Assembly (NCBI GenBank): GCA_905397405.1
Contig: CAJPVJ010000271.1
Span: forward strand, 1 to 29,607
DNA length: 29,607 nt
DNA from: Oppiella nova
Taxonomy: Eukaryota; Arthropoda; Arachnida; Sarcoptiformes; Oppiidae
Reading direction: 5' to 3'
Of this stretch, positions 10,501 to 22,752 are shown piece by piece. Below the pieces are notes generated by a model. That model did not search any database, was not told the DNA's origin, and worked only from the letters and a program-made list of their open reading frames with translations. Position numbers and translations under genes: made by a program. Every line of letters starts with the position of its first letter. The first letter of the stretch is position 1.

Positions 10501-13500
10501 GCAACCAAGAAGACGATATGGATGTTCTGACGGACACTGACTCGCCGACCACTACTGTCGTGAAACCCGGCGGAGATCCGAAGATTCAGAAAATGATTCA
10601 TGAGATCCGTATCACGAATCAAGTGATGTATGTGAGTCCCAGTGTAGAGGAGGCCCGCTTTGATTTGATGCAACAGCTGTTCGCGTGGGAGAACGTTGTG
10701 CTCACTCTCAACCGAATCGAAAGCACTCGATATCAGGTCGGGTTAGACAGACCGGTGGCCCCGCAATACAGAGACCTATTGAATCGGATGCCTGAAGGGG
10801 TGAATGTTCTCGAAGCCGCCTATGAAGCCATCGAAAATAAAATCAAACAAATGCAGGAATATATCACTCAATGGTTGACATATCAGTCCCTTTGGGACCT
10901 TCAGCCCGATATGCTGTACACTAAACTCGGAGAGAATATCTCTCTTTGGATGAATACTTTGGTTGAGATAAAGAAGTCGAGAACTACTTTCGATACGACG
11001 GAAACCCGTAAAGAGATCGGACCCATAGTCGTGGACTACGCCAAAGTGCAGTCCAAAGTGACGCTCAAATACGACTCGTGGCATAAAGAGGTTCTGAGCA
11101 AATTTGGCGGACTATTAGGCACTGAGATGTCAGGTCTGCACCAAATTATCTCTAAGTCGAGGAGCGAATTAGAACAGCACTCCATCGACACGGCCAACAC
11201 CAAAGATGCCGTCACTTTCATTACTTACGTCCAGTCGCTTAAGAATAAGACGCGGCAGTGGGAGAAACAGGTCGACACATACAAAGAGGGACAAAGGATT
11301 CTGGAGAGACAGCGCTTCCAATTCCCCAATAATTGGCTTCACGTCGACAACATTGAGGGCGAGTGGAGTGCTTTCAATGAGATTATGAAACGCAAAGACG
11401 CGTCGATTCAACAACAGGTGTCGAGCCTTCAAGTGAAGATTGTGGCCGAAGACAAGTCAGTTGAGTCGCGAACTCTAGACTTCCTTCACGAGTGGGAGAG
11501 AGGAAAGCCAGTCGAGGGGTCGGCGTCTCCTAAAGAAGCGTTGAATCGGTTGACTATTTTCGAGACAAAATTCAATCATCTGAGAGAAGATCGCGATAAT
11601 GTCTTGAGAGCCAAAGAGGCCCTCGAATTACTAGAACCCGGTTTGGCTCCCGTCAGCGCCAGTGATGAGAAACTTCAGGTCGCGCTCGAAGAACTTCAGG
11701 ACTTGAAGGAAGTTTGGACTGAATTGTCTAAAGTTTGGGAACAAATTGATTTACTAAAAGAGTTGCCGTGGCTTTCAGTACAGCCTCGAAAACTGCGGCA
11801 ACAATTGGATGGACTTATGGCTCAATTGAAGGACATGCCGGCCCGCCTCAGACAATACGCGTCGTATGATTTCGTGAAACGAGTGCTTCAGGCGTACACG
11901 AAGTCAAATATGTTGATCATTGAACTCAAATCAGATGCTCTCAAAGAGCGCCATTGGAAGCAATTGACGCGTCAACTGAATGTTCGTTGGGTTCTGTCTG
12001 AACTGACTTTAGGACAGGTCTGGGACGTGGACCTCCAGCGAAATGAGCCCATTGTTAAGGACATTATACTTGTGGCTCAGGGAGAGATGGCTCTCGAGGA
12101 GTTCCTGAAGCAGGTTCGGGAGGCCTGGCAGACATATGAACTCGATTTAGTTAACTATCAAAACAAGTGCCGAATTATTCGCGGATGGGATGACCTCTTC
12201 AACAAAGTGAAGGAACACATCAACTCAATCACAGCAATGAAACTCTCGCCCTATTATAAGGAGTTCGAAGAGGACGCCCTGTCGTGGGAGGAGAAGCTCA
12301 ACAGAATTAACGCTCTCTTCGATGTCTGGATTGACGTCCAGAGACGTTGGGTTTATTTGGAGGGCATATTCAGCGGTAGTTCAGATATCCAGGCCTTACT
12401 GCCCGTCGAGACCTCACGTTTTCAGTCAATTAGTTCAGAATTTTTGACTTTAATGAAGAAAGTGTCCAAAAGTCCAATGGTTATGGATGTCCTCAATATT
12501 CCTGGCGTTCAGCGCTCTCTGGAGAGATTGGCCGACCTTTTGGGCAAAATTCAAAAAGCTTTGGGAGAATATCTGGAAAGAGAGAGGTCTTCGTTCCCGC
12601 GATTCTACTTCGTTGGCGACGAAGATTTGCTTGAAATTATCGGAAACAGTAAAAACATTCCTCGACTTCAGAAACACTTTAAGAAGATGTTTGCCGGCGT
12701 CTCGTCTATTATTCTCAATGAAGACTTCACTTCAGTGTTGGGCTTATGCTCTAAAGAGGGCGAAGAAGTTCGCTTTTTTACGCCCATCTCTATCGTCGAA
12801 CACCCGAAGATTAATGAGTGGTTAAGTCTTCTGGAGAGGGAAATGCGTATAACATTAGGCAAACTGTTGGCGTCGGCGGTCGCAGAAAGCGCTCCATTCA
12901 AGAGCGGAAATATAGAAATCGATAAATTCGTCAAATGGTTGGACTCTTTCCAGGCGCAGGTCATTGTTCTGGCGGCACAGATATCGTGGTCTGAATACGT
13001 GGAGAACACTCTCTTACAGATCAGTAATCAAAATCTGAAAACTTGTGAATTACTGGAGAATGTGTTGCAATCTGTGGAACTGACTCTTAAAGTGTTGGCC
13101 GACTCTGTTCTTCAGGAACAGCCGCCTCTTCGGCGCAAAAAGTTAGAGCATCTCATCACTGAATTCGTCCACAAGAGAGACGTGACGCGAACTCTCATCA
13201 AAAACAATGTCTGCTCTCCGAAGTCCTTCGACTGGTTGTCTCAAATGAGGTTCTACTTTGACCCCCGACAGCACGATGTGCTCCAACAGCTGTCCGTCCA
13301 TATGGCGAACGCAAAGTTCAACTATGGCTTCGAATACCTCGGAGTTCAGGACAAACTCGTTCAGACGCCGCTCACTGATCGCTGTTATCTAACTATGACT
13401 CAAGCATTGGAGTCAAGACTCGGCGGCTCTCCCTTCGGACCGGCCGGCACTGGAAAGACTGAATCCGTCAAAGCATTAGGCAATCAATTGGGAAGATTTG

Positions 13501-16500
13501 TTCTCGTCTTCAACTGCGACGAGACATTCGACGTGCAGGCCATGAGCCGTATATTTGTAGGTCTGTGTCAAGTGGGGGCCTGGGGTTGCTTTGATGAGTT
13601 CAATCGACTGGAGGAGCGAATGTTGAGCGCTGTCTCTCAACAGATTCAGATGATTCAGGAGACGCTTAAGAATCTGCAAAACAAAACCGAATTAACTGTA
13701 GAACTGATCGGAAAACAGGTCCGAATCAACGCCGATATGGCCATCTTCATAACTATGAATCCCGGATACGCCGGACGGTCTAACTTACCCGACAATCTCA
13801 AGAAACTGTTCCGTTCGCTGGCTATGAATAAACCCGACCGACAACTCATCGCTGAAGTCATGCTATTCTCCCAGGGCTTCAGAACAGCCGAGAAGTTGGC
13901 CACAAAAATTGTCCCGTTTTTCAAACTCTGTGACGAACAGCTCTCCAACCAATCCCACTATGACTTCGGCTTAAGAGCCCTTAAGAGTGTTCTCGTCAGC
14001 GCCGGTAATATTAAAAGAGATAGGATTCAGAAAATCAAAGAAGATATGAGAGAGAGGGGTGAAGGCGACAAAATAAATGAGGGTTTGATTGCTGAACACC
14101 TGCCCGAACAAGAAATCCTTATTCAAAGTGTTTGTGAGACAATGGTTCCCAAATTAGTCGCTGAAGACATTCCGTTGCTTTTCTCACTTCTGTCGGACGT
14201 CTTCCCTGGAATTAAGTACACGAGGGCTGAGATGAAGGGACTTAAGGAGCAAATCATGAAAGTGTGTCAAGAAATGTATTTGGTTTGTGATTACGAGTCC
14301 GAGACTTCCAATGAAGACAATAACGCGAGCTCTTGGATGGCAAAAGTGCTGCAATTATACCAAATATCTCAACTAAATCACGGCCTAATGATGGTGGGCC
14401 CGAGTGGGAGCGGCAAATCGACGGCCTGGAGGGTTCTCCTCAGAGCACTCGAACGCTATGAAGGTGTCGAAGGCATCGCTCATGTGATCGATCCAAAAGC
14501 TATATCCAAAGAAGCACTTTATGGCACTCTTGACCCGAACACTCGCGAGTGGACAGACGGTCTGTTTACGCATATTCTGCGCAAAATCATTGATAACGTG
14601 AGGGGAGAGATCAACAAAAGGCAATGGATTATATTTGATGGAGACGTCGACCCCGAATGGGTTGAGAATCTCAACAGTGTTTTAGACGACAATAAACTAC
14701 TGACTCTTCCAAACGGTGAGCGACTGAGTATTCCTCCAAATGTTCGCATTATGTTTGAAGTACAGGACCTTAAGTACGCCACTTTGGCCACTGTCTCGCG
14801 GTGTGGTATGATTTGGTTCAGTGAAGATGTTTTGTCGACTGAAATGATTTTTGAGAACTTCTTCTTGAGATTACGAAACATTGCTTTAGAAGACACTGAA
14901 GACGACTTCCCAACCTATGGCTCAAAGAAAATACGGTCCGATAGTGACGGCAATCAGTCTGAAGTACAACATCCAGGCCTTCAGACACAACATGATTTTG
15001 CAAATATATTACAGCCGTTCTTCACATCCGATGGTCTCGTTGTGAGAGCTCTAGAGTTTGCCTCAAAACAGGAACATATCATGGATTTCACGCGATTACG
15101 AGCGCTGAGCAGTTTGTTCTCAATGTTGAACCAGTCGTGTAGAAACATATTGAACTACAACCACAATCACCCGGACTTCCCGATGCAACACGACATACTC
15201 GAGCGCTATATCCCCCGATCCCTAGTCTACGGCCTCTTGTGGTCGTTCGCCGGCGACGCGAAGCTTAAAGTGAGGAGCGATTTGGGAGACTTCATCCGAA
15301 GCATTACTACCATTCCCTTACCACCCGCCACCTCAGCCCTGCCTCTCATTGACTATGAGGTGACTTTCAACGGCGAGTGGTCTCTCTGGCAGAACAAAGT
15401 TCCCCAAATTGAAGTGGAAACCCATAAAGTGGCCGCACCTGATGTTGTGGTCCCTACTGTCGACACAGTACGACACGAATCACTATTGAATACATGGCTC
15501 GCAGAACACAAACCACTAGTCCTGTGCGGACCTCCCGGTTCTGGAAAGACTATGACATTATTTAGTTCATTGCGTTCACTGCCAGACATGGAAGTGGTTG
15601 GCCTTAACTTTTCGAGCGCTACTACTCCTGAGCTATTATTGAAGACTTTTGATCACTACTGCGAATACCGAAAGACACCGAACGGAGTGGTATTGTCTCC
15701 GATACAGATCGGAAAGTGGCTCATATTGTTCTGCGATGAAATCAATTTACCCCAAATCGACAAATATGGAACCATTCGAGTGATATCCTTCTTAAGACAA
15801 CTGGTCGAATGCGGCGGCTTTTATAGGACTACTGATCAGACTTGGGTTAAGTTGGAAAGAATTCAATTCGTCGGCGCCTGTAATCCGCCCACAGATCCCG
15901 GCAGAAAGCCGTTGTCCCACAGATTCTTGCGTCACGTGCCCGTCATTTATGTCGACTATCCGGGAGAGACATCTCTTAAACAAATTTACGGCACATTCAA
16001 TAGAGCTCTCTTAAGGATAGTGCCGGCGCTCAGGGCTTATGCCGAACCGCTGACCGCAGCTATGGTTGAGTTTTATTTGATATCACAAGAGAGGTTCACT
16101 CAAGACATGCAACCGCATTATGTGTACTCTCCGCGAGAACTGACGCGTTGGGTCCGCGGTATCGTTGAGGCCATCAGACCCCTCGAGACCCTTACAGTCG
16201 AAGGTCTGGTGCGTTTGTGGGCTCACGAAGCACTCCGTCTATTTCAGGACCGTTTGGTCGAAGACTCCGAACGCATTTGGACGGACGAGAACGTGAATAT
16301 CGTGGCACTCAAACACTTCCCTAATATTGACAAACAGGCGGCTCTACAGCGACCCATACTTTACAGCAATTGGTTGTCCAAAGATTACATTCCCGTCGAC
16401 CGCGAAGTGTTGCGTGAGTTTACCAAAGCGCGGCTCAAAGTGTTTTATGAAGAAGAGCTCGACGTCTCTCTCGTGCTGTTCAATGAAGTGTTGGATCACG

Positions 16501-19500
16501 TGTTGAGAATCGACCGAATCTTCCGTCAACCTCAGGGTCACGTCCTCCTGATTGGTGTGAGCGGTGCCGGAAAGACAACACTCTCTCGATTCGTCGCGTG
16601 GATGAATGGGTTGAGTGTCTTTCAGATCAAAGTTCACAACAAGTATTCGGCCGCAGATTTCGACGAAGATTTGCGTCAAGTTCTGAGACGTTCCGGTTGT
16701 AAAGACGAGAAGATTTGTTTCATTTTAGACGAGTCTAATGTTATGGACTCTGGATTTCTCGAAAGAATGAACACATTGTTAGCCAATGGAGAAGTGCCCG
16801 GACTTTTCGAGGGCGACGAATACACTACTCTTATGACTCAAATCAAAGACTCCTCACAAAGGGAAGGCCTTATGCTTGACTCCAATGAAGAACTCTATAA
16901 ATGGTTTACACATCAAGTGATAAAAAATCTTCACGTCGTCTTCACAATGAATCCCTCGTCTGAAGGCCTCAAAGACCGGGCGGCAACCTCTCCGGCGCTC
17001 TTCAATCGATGTGTTCTCAATTGGTTCGGCGACTGGACTAATGAGGCCCTCTTCCAAGTGGGCCGAGAGTTCACATCTAAGCTCGACATCGATAATACCA
17101 AATACGTTGCGCCGCAATATTTCCCGTCAGCCTTCCTTGGGTTTACTGCCACTCCTAACCATAGGGACGCCGTTATCAATGCATTCGTGTATATCCACCA
17201 AACCCTACACCACGCAAACGAACGACTACTCAAAAGAGGTGGAAGAGTGACGACTATAACTCCTCGACATTATCTCGATTTCATTAACCATTACGTGAAA
17301 CTCTATTACGAGAAGTGTTCAGAACTGGAAGACGAACAGTTGCACCTCAACGTCGGTCTCTCGAAGATCAGAGAGACTGTCGAACAGGTGGAGGAACTGC
17401 AGAAGTCGTTGGCCTCGAAAAGTAATGAATTGGAGGCTAAAAATCAAGCGGCGAATGCGAAGCTCAGAGAAATGCTTAAAGACCAACAGGAGGCCGAACG
17501 CCGTAAAGTCAAGTCACAGGAGCTGCAGATTATGCTTAAGGTATTGATTGTCTTTCATGACTAATATAGTCCCGAAACACTATTAATGTAAATGACTGCC
17601 AATTGATTAGAAACAAGAGGCGTCTATCGCTGAGAAGACCAATGATGTGATGGCAGACTTGGCTAAAGTGAAACCAGCAGTAGAAGAGGCACAACAAGGT
17701 TTGATACCATTCGAGACTATCCTCACATTAACTGCTAATCAAACTTACATTTCACGCATTACTCGACTCGTAGACCGCACTATAAATCACTATCAAATGA
17801 ATTACTTATTTTGCTTTTAAACCCTCTGCTGTTGCTATGATTTGTTATATGATTTTGTTTTAATTTGGATTATGTTTTGGTGTTTATCCCATTATAGCGG
17901 TGCAATCAATTAAAAAGCAGAATTTAGTAGAGGTTAGGTCTATGACTAATCCTCCGCCAGCCGTTAAGTTAGCCCTCGAATCCATTTGTCTTTTGTTGGG
18001 AGAGTCGACCACCGAATGGAAAGTTATTCGTTCGGTTCTGATGAAAGATAATTTCATCTCAACGATAGTTAATTTCCAAACCGATGACGTGACGTAAGAA
18101 TTGATTATTTTAATTATTTATTACACATATAGCGGTGAAAGCCATAAAACGGCAACATTTAGTCGAAGTACGATCAATGAGTAACCCTCCACTTCCGGTC
18201 AAGATATGTCTGGAATCGATCTGTTTGTTACTCGGAGAGCCCTCTCAAGAGTGGAGACTCATCAGAAGTGTCATCATTCGCGAGAACTTTATCTCAAATA
18301 TAATATGTTTTTCCGCTGATTACATATCGTAAGACTTGTGCCTAAAATTGGTTTTCATTTCGTGGATGTCTTTGATTTTGTTTTCACTGAGATTTTATTG
18401 GATTTATATTTTATTGTCAATTAATTTCTTAATCCATTCTTATATCCGATTATTAAACAATTTCATTGCTTATCTCTTTCATAGCGATGACATCCGACAG
18501 AAAATGATTAACAAATACCTCAATAATCCGGATTACAATTTCGAGAAAGTGAACCGGGCCAGTCTAGCGTGTGGACCACTGGTGAAATGGGCAATAGCCC
18601 AGGTGAATTACGCCGATATGCTCAACAAAATCGAACCGCTGAGGAATGAATTGAACAGTTTGGAGGCCGAGGCGCAGATCAATAAGAATCAGGCCATAGA
18701 GACCGACAGAATTGTGGCCCAATTGGAGAAGAGTATCGCCGCCTATAAGGAGGAGTACGCAAACCTTGTCAGTCAGGCCCAGGCTATCAAAGCCGACTTG
18801 GCTTCAGTCCAGTCCAAAGTGGACCGAAGTATTGCACTCCTCAAGAGTCTGAGTAATGAGAGGGAGAGATGGGAGCAGTCGAGCGAAACATTCAAAAGCC
18901 AAATGCAGACCATTGCCGGCGATGTATTGCTTTCATCGGCTTTCCTCGCATACGCCGGTTATTTCGATCAACAATATCGACAAAATCTGTTCAACAGCTG
19001 GTGCTCTCATTTACAACAAGTGAATATTCTGTTCCGATCGGATTTGGCGCGAACTGAGTACCTGTCCAGTGCTGATGAGCGGCTCAGATGGCAAGCAAAC
19101 AATTTGCCGACCGATGACTTGTGCACTGAGAACGCTATTATGTTAAAGAGATTCAACAGATATCCACTTATTATCGACCCGTCCGGACAGGCGACTAAAT
19201 TCTTGTTAAGTGAATACGAGAGTAAACGCATCACAAAAACCAGTTTCCTGGACGACTCGTTCCGCAAAAATCTCGAGAGTGCTCTCCGTTTTGGTAATCC
19301 ATTGCTGGTTCAGGACGTCGAGAGTTATGACCCGATATTGAATCCAGTCTTGAATAGAGAGGTTCGAAAGACTGGCGGAAGAGTTCTCATTACTTTAGGC
19401 GATCAGGACATCGATCTCTCGCCCTCTTTCTGCATATTCCTATCGACCAGAGATCCAACGGTTGAGTTCCCGCCAGACATCTGTTCGCGCGTCACTTTTG

Positions 19501-22500
19501 TCAACTTCACGGTCACCCGAAGTAGTCTTCAGTCTCAATGTCTGAATCAAGTATTGAAAGTCGAGAGACCGGACATCGATGAGAAGCGCTCAGATTTGCT
19601 TAAACTTCAGGGAGAGTTTCACGTTAAGCTCCGACAGCTTGAGAAGTCATTACTACAGGCGTTGAATGACGTAAAGGGACGCATATTGGATGACGACTCC
19701 ATTATCAGTACTCTCGAGAAACTGAAGAACGATGCGGCGGACATCTCGAAGAAAGTGGAAGAGACGGATAAAGTGATGGCAGAAGTGGACACTGTTTCGC
19801 AGCAGTATATGCCGTTATCGCAGGCCTGCAGCTCCATTTACTTCACTCTGGAGGGCCTAAATCAGGTGCATTTCCTCTATCAATATTCTCTGCACTTCTT
19901 TTTGGACATATATCACGACGTTTTGACGAACAACCCGTTACTCAATAACATGACTGAACCCAACGCTCGACTATCAGCTATAACTCATACGCTCTTTGAG
20001 GTGAGTTTTCACATCAATTGAGTTGATTTGTATTTAAATTAAACGTTTCATTCAATGGATCATTAGGTGGTCTACCAAAGAGTGACGCGAGGAATGCTTC
20101 ACGAGGACTGGTTGGTGTTCGCACTTCTGTTGTGCAAAATATATCTGCGAGTCTTCTCAAAGTACTTAAACATTATTGCATTACTGGCAACTTCACTAAA
20201 CCTTTAATCTCCATTTCCAGTGAACTTAACTTTGAGGTCGAATTCAATCATCTGATGCGAGGTCGCGAAGGCATTCTTCCGGGACAGCCAACCATTCATG
20301 TCGAAGGACTCAAATCAGATCAATTGGAAGGCGCAACCGCTCTCTCAAAGTTGGTCTCATTTAAGTCACTCCAAGAAAACATCAATTCATTGAAAGACTT
20401 TGAAGATTGGGTTCAAAACAGTTCTCCGGAAACATGTGTTCCACAGCTATGGGAAGAGTCCAAACCACTCACACCTATCGGCACAGCAATGCATCAGCTA
20501 TTAGTGATCCAAGCGTTTAGACCGGACAGAGTCATAGCAATGGCCAATCGAGTCATTCACGCCATACTTGGCTCTGATTTCTTACACGCGGCCGAAGCTG
20601 AGCTCAATTTGGGGGCAATTATTGAGAAAGAGGTTAAGGCGTCGACTCCTATACTCATGTGTTCGGCCCCAGGATATGATGCCAGCGGTCGTGTGGATGA
20701 TCTCGCGGCTGAACTCAACAAAACTATTACATCCATAGCTATCGGATCGGCTGAAGGGTTCAGTCAGGCGGAGAAGGCCATCAACTCTGCCTCCAAGAGT
20801 GGCAAATGGGTTCTCCTTAAGAACGTTCATTTGGCGCCTCAATGGCTGATCCAACTCGAGAAGAAACTCCACACTTTGCAAACCCACCCGACGTTTAGAC
20901 TTTTCCTGACTCTGGAAATCCATCCCAAAGTACCGGTAAATCTGTTACGCGCCGGAAGAATATTCGTTTTCGAGCCGCCGCCAGGAATCAGAGCTAATCT
21001 GTTGCGAACATTCAATACAATCCCGGCCTCAAGAATGATGAGACCACCCAATGAAAGATCGCGACTCTATTTCCTGTTGTCGTGGTTTCACGCCATCGTT
21101 CAGGAAAGGCTCAGATATTGTCCGCTCGGATGGTCTAAAAGCTATGAGTTTAACGATTCGGATCTACGCGTGGCCTGCGATACACTCGACACTTGGATCG
21201 ATACGGTGGCGATGGGAAGGACTAATTTACCGCCAGAGAAGGTCCCCTGGGATGCAATCGGCATACTATTCGGTCAATGCATATATGGCGGCAAAATTGA
21301 TAACGATTTCGATCAGAGATTATTGACTTCTTTCATCAATAAGTTGTTCACTGCGAAGAGTTTTGATCCAGAGTTCGCTTTAGTGTCTGGAGTGGAGGCA
21401 CCCGAAGGCGGAAAGACTTGTATTTCAATACCTGAAGGAATTCTACGCAGAGATCAGTTCTTGAATTGGGTGGAAACGCTTCCGGACCGTCAGATGCCGT
21501 CGTGGTTAGGACTGCCCAACAACGCCGAGAAAGTGCTTTTGACTAATTCTGGAACAGATCTGATCGCAAAACTTCTTAAACTACAACTACTCGAAGACGA
21601 CGACGACTTAGTCATGCAATCGCAAGAAGGAGTCAAAGCCAAACGCCATTCCTCTGACGGCAGACCCGCGTGGATGAGAACTCTGTTGAATAGCGCCTCC
21701 ACTTGGCTTCGAGTCGTTCCCAATAGTTTGCAAACAATGAAGAGAACCTCCGATAACATCAAAGAACCTCTTTATCGATACTTTGAGCGCGAAGTGAATA
21801 TTGCGTCGAAATTGCTTCAAGTGGTGAGACATGACTTGGAAGACGTGCAGCACATCTGTCGCGGAGAGAAGAAGCAGACCAATCATCACAGAGAGATCAT
21901 CGCCTGTCTCGCTAAGGGAATGATTCCCAACCATTGGCGCAAATATACAGTTCCGCAAACCTGTACTGTCATCCAATGGATCACTGACTTCACCGATAGA
22001 GTAAAACAACTGCAGAAAGTGTCGTCCACTGCGAGTCCCAATCTGAAGGTCTGTTTACTGTTGTGTACATTTGAATAGATTTCTAAACATGTGTTGCAAA
22101 CAGAATCTGAACATATGGTTGGGCGGACTCTTCAACCCCGAGGCTTACATAACAGCGACGCGTCAGTTCGTGGCGCAGGCCAACGGCTGGTCTTTAGAAG
22201 AGCTATTCCTCGAAGTCTTAATTTCTGATTCCGATAAGAAGAATGTCTCGGAGGACGGAACCTTTGGAGTGACAGGTATTGAAACATAAATTGTAAACAT
22301 GGACACACATTGAACTAAACACTAATTGTGCGACAAATAGGTCTCAAACTACAGGGCGCGCAGACCAAACACAACAAACTCTACCTGTCGTCCACTATAT
22401 TCACTGATTTGGCGCTCACTTCCCTTCGTTGGATTCGGTATTTTTATGATTACTCATTTCACTGAGAGTTGTACTCAAATGACAATCCATTTCAGAGCTA

Positions 22501-22667
22501 ATGCCGATGCGAAGCAATCCAACAAAAAGGTGACACTACCGGTGTATCTCAACTCAACTCGAGCCGAACTCTTGTTTTCCGTGGACCTGGAGTTGGGGGA
22601 CAATCAAAACGCTTACAGTTTCTACGAAAGAGGCGTCGCATTCATGTGTTTGAGTGCAATCGGATAA
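7569..22667 (+). CDS. DYNC1H1: Cytoplasmic dynein 1 heavy chain, complete
   Basis: This is the minus-end-directed microtubule motor for retrograde transport and mitosis. Exons: 7569-7833, 7893-8163, 8240-17540, 17611-17698, then either 17898-18093 or 18133-18328, then 18485-20000, 20067-20161, 20221-22048, 22104-22275, 22341-22437 and 22496-22667. All junctions are GT-AG and in frame; the product is 4,666 residues, close to human (about 4,646). P-loops are intact in AAA1 (GPAGTGKT, residue 1912), AAA2 (GPSGSGKS, 2232), AAA3 (GPPGSGKT, 2609) and AAA4 (GVSGAGKT, 2951); the AAA1 Walker B is GCFDEF (D1964/E1965). The stalk and microtubule-binding domain lie around 3200-3480, and the C-terminus ends [15 protein letters not shown]. 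The 20161/20221 junction is the least certain because the donor is weak. The 9.3-kb exon is striking beside the small exons around the stalk tip. Confidence 0.97.
17898..18093 (+). other. Dynein alternative exon 5a (microtubule-binding domain, canonical-like version)
   Basis: This 196-nt exon starts at phase 1 after an AG acceptor and ends at phase 2 before GTAAGA. It encodes the end of stalk coiled coil 1 and the first helices of the microtubule-binding domain (spliced residues about 3309-3374): [20 protein letters not shown], then [16 protein letters not shown], then [20 protein letters not shown]. It is the copy closer to the usual animal sequence as I recall it. It shares 40 of 66 residues with exon 5b. 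Confidence 0.88.
18094..18132 (+). other. 39-nt linker intron between the duplicated dynein exons
   Basis: It starts GTAAGA and ends ATATAG, so both splice sites look usable, but the whole interval is 39 nt. The other introns I could model in this window are 55 nt or longer. It is probably too short to be spliced as an intron, which would prevent both exons being joined. Confidence 0.75.
18133..18328 (+). other. Dynein alternative exon 5b (microtubule-binding domain, divergent version)
   Basis: It has the same length (196 nt), the same entry and exit phases and the same acceptor/donor context (AG before CGGTG, GTAAGA after) as exon 5a. It encodes [20 protein letters not shown], then [16 protein letters not shown], then [20 protein letters not shown]. 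The frame is open and the core helix words are conserved while surface positions vary, which argues for selection and against a decaying duplicate. Only 39 nt separate it from exon 5a. Confidence 0.88.
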
Positions 22668-22727
22668 CCAATCCGTTTATTACTATCAATACTTCCTTTA
22701 GTTACACAAAAACTATTTCAAATTTGT

Positions 22728-22733
22728 TTTATT
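22728..22733 (-). terminator. Poly(A) signal AATAAA of TERT
   Basis: Read on the minus strand, AATAAA lies about 20 nt after the TERT stop codon and about 60 nt before the facing dynein stop. Cleavage would fall very near the dynein coding end. Confidence 0.6.
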
Positions 22734-22752
22734 AATCATTTTATAAATGTTT

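Noticed and set aside
18133-18328. Exon 5b as a dead duplicate of exon 5a
   Set aside because: Identical length, open frame, intact splice sites and phases, and conserved helix residues despite about 39 percent divergence argue for function.
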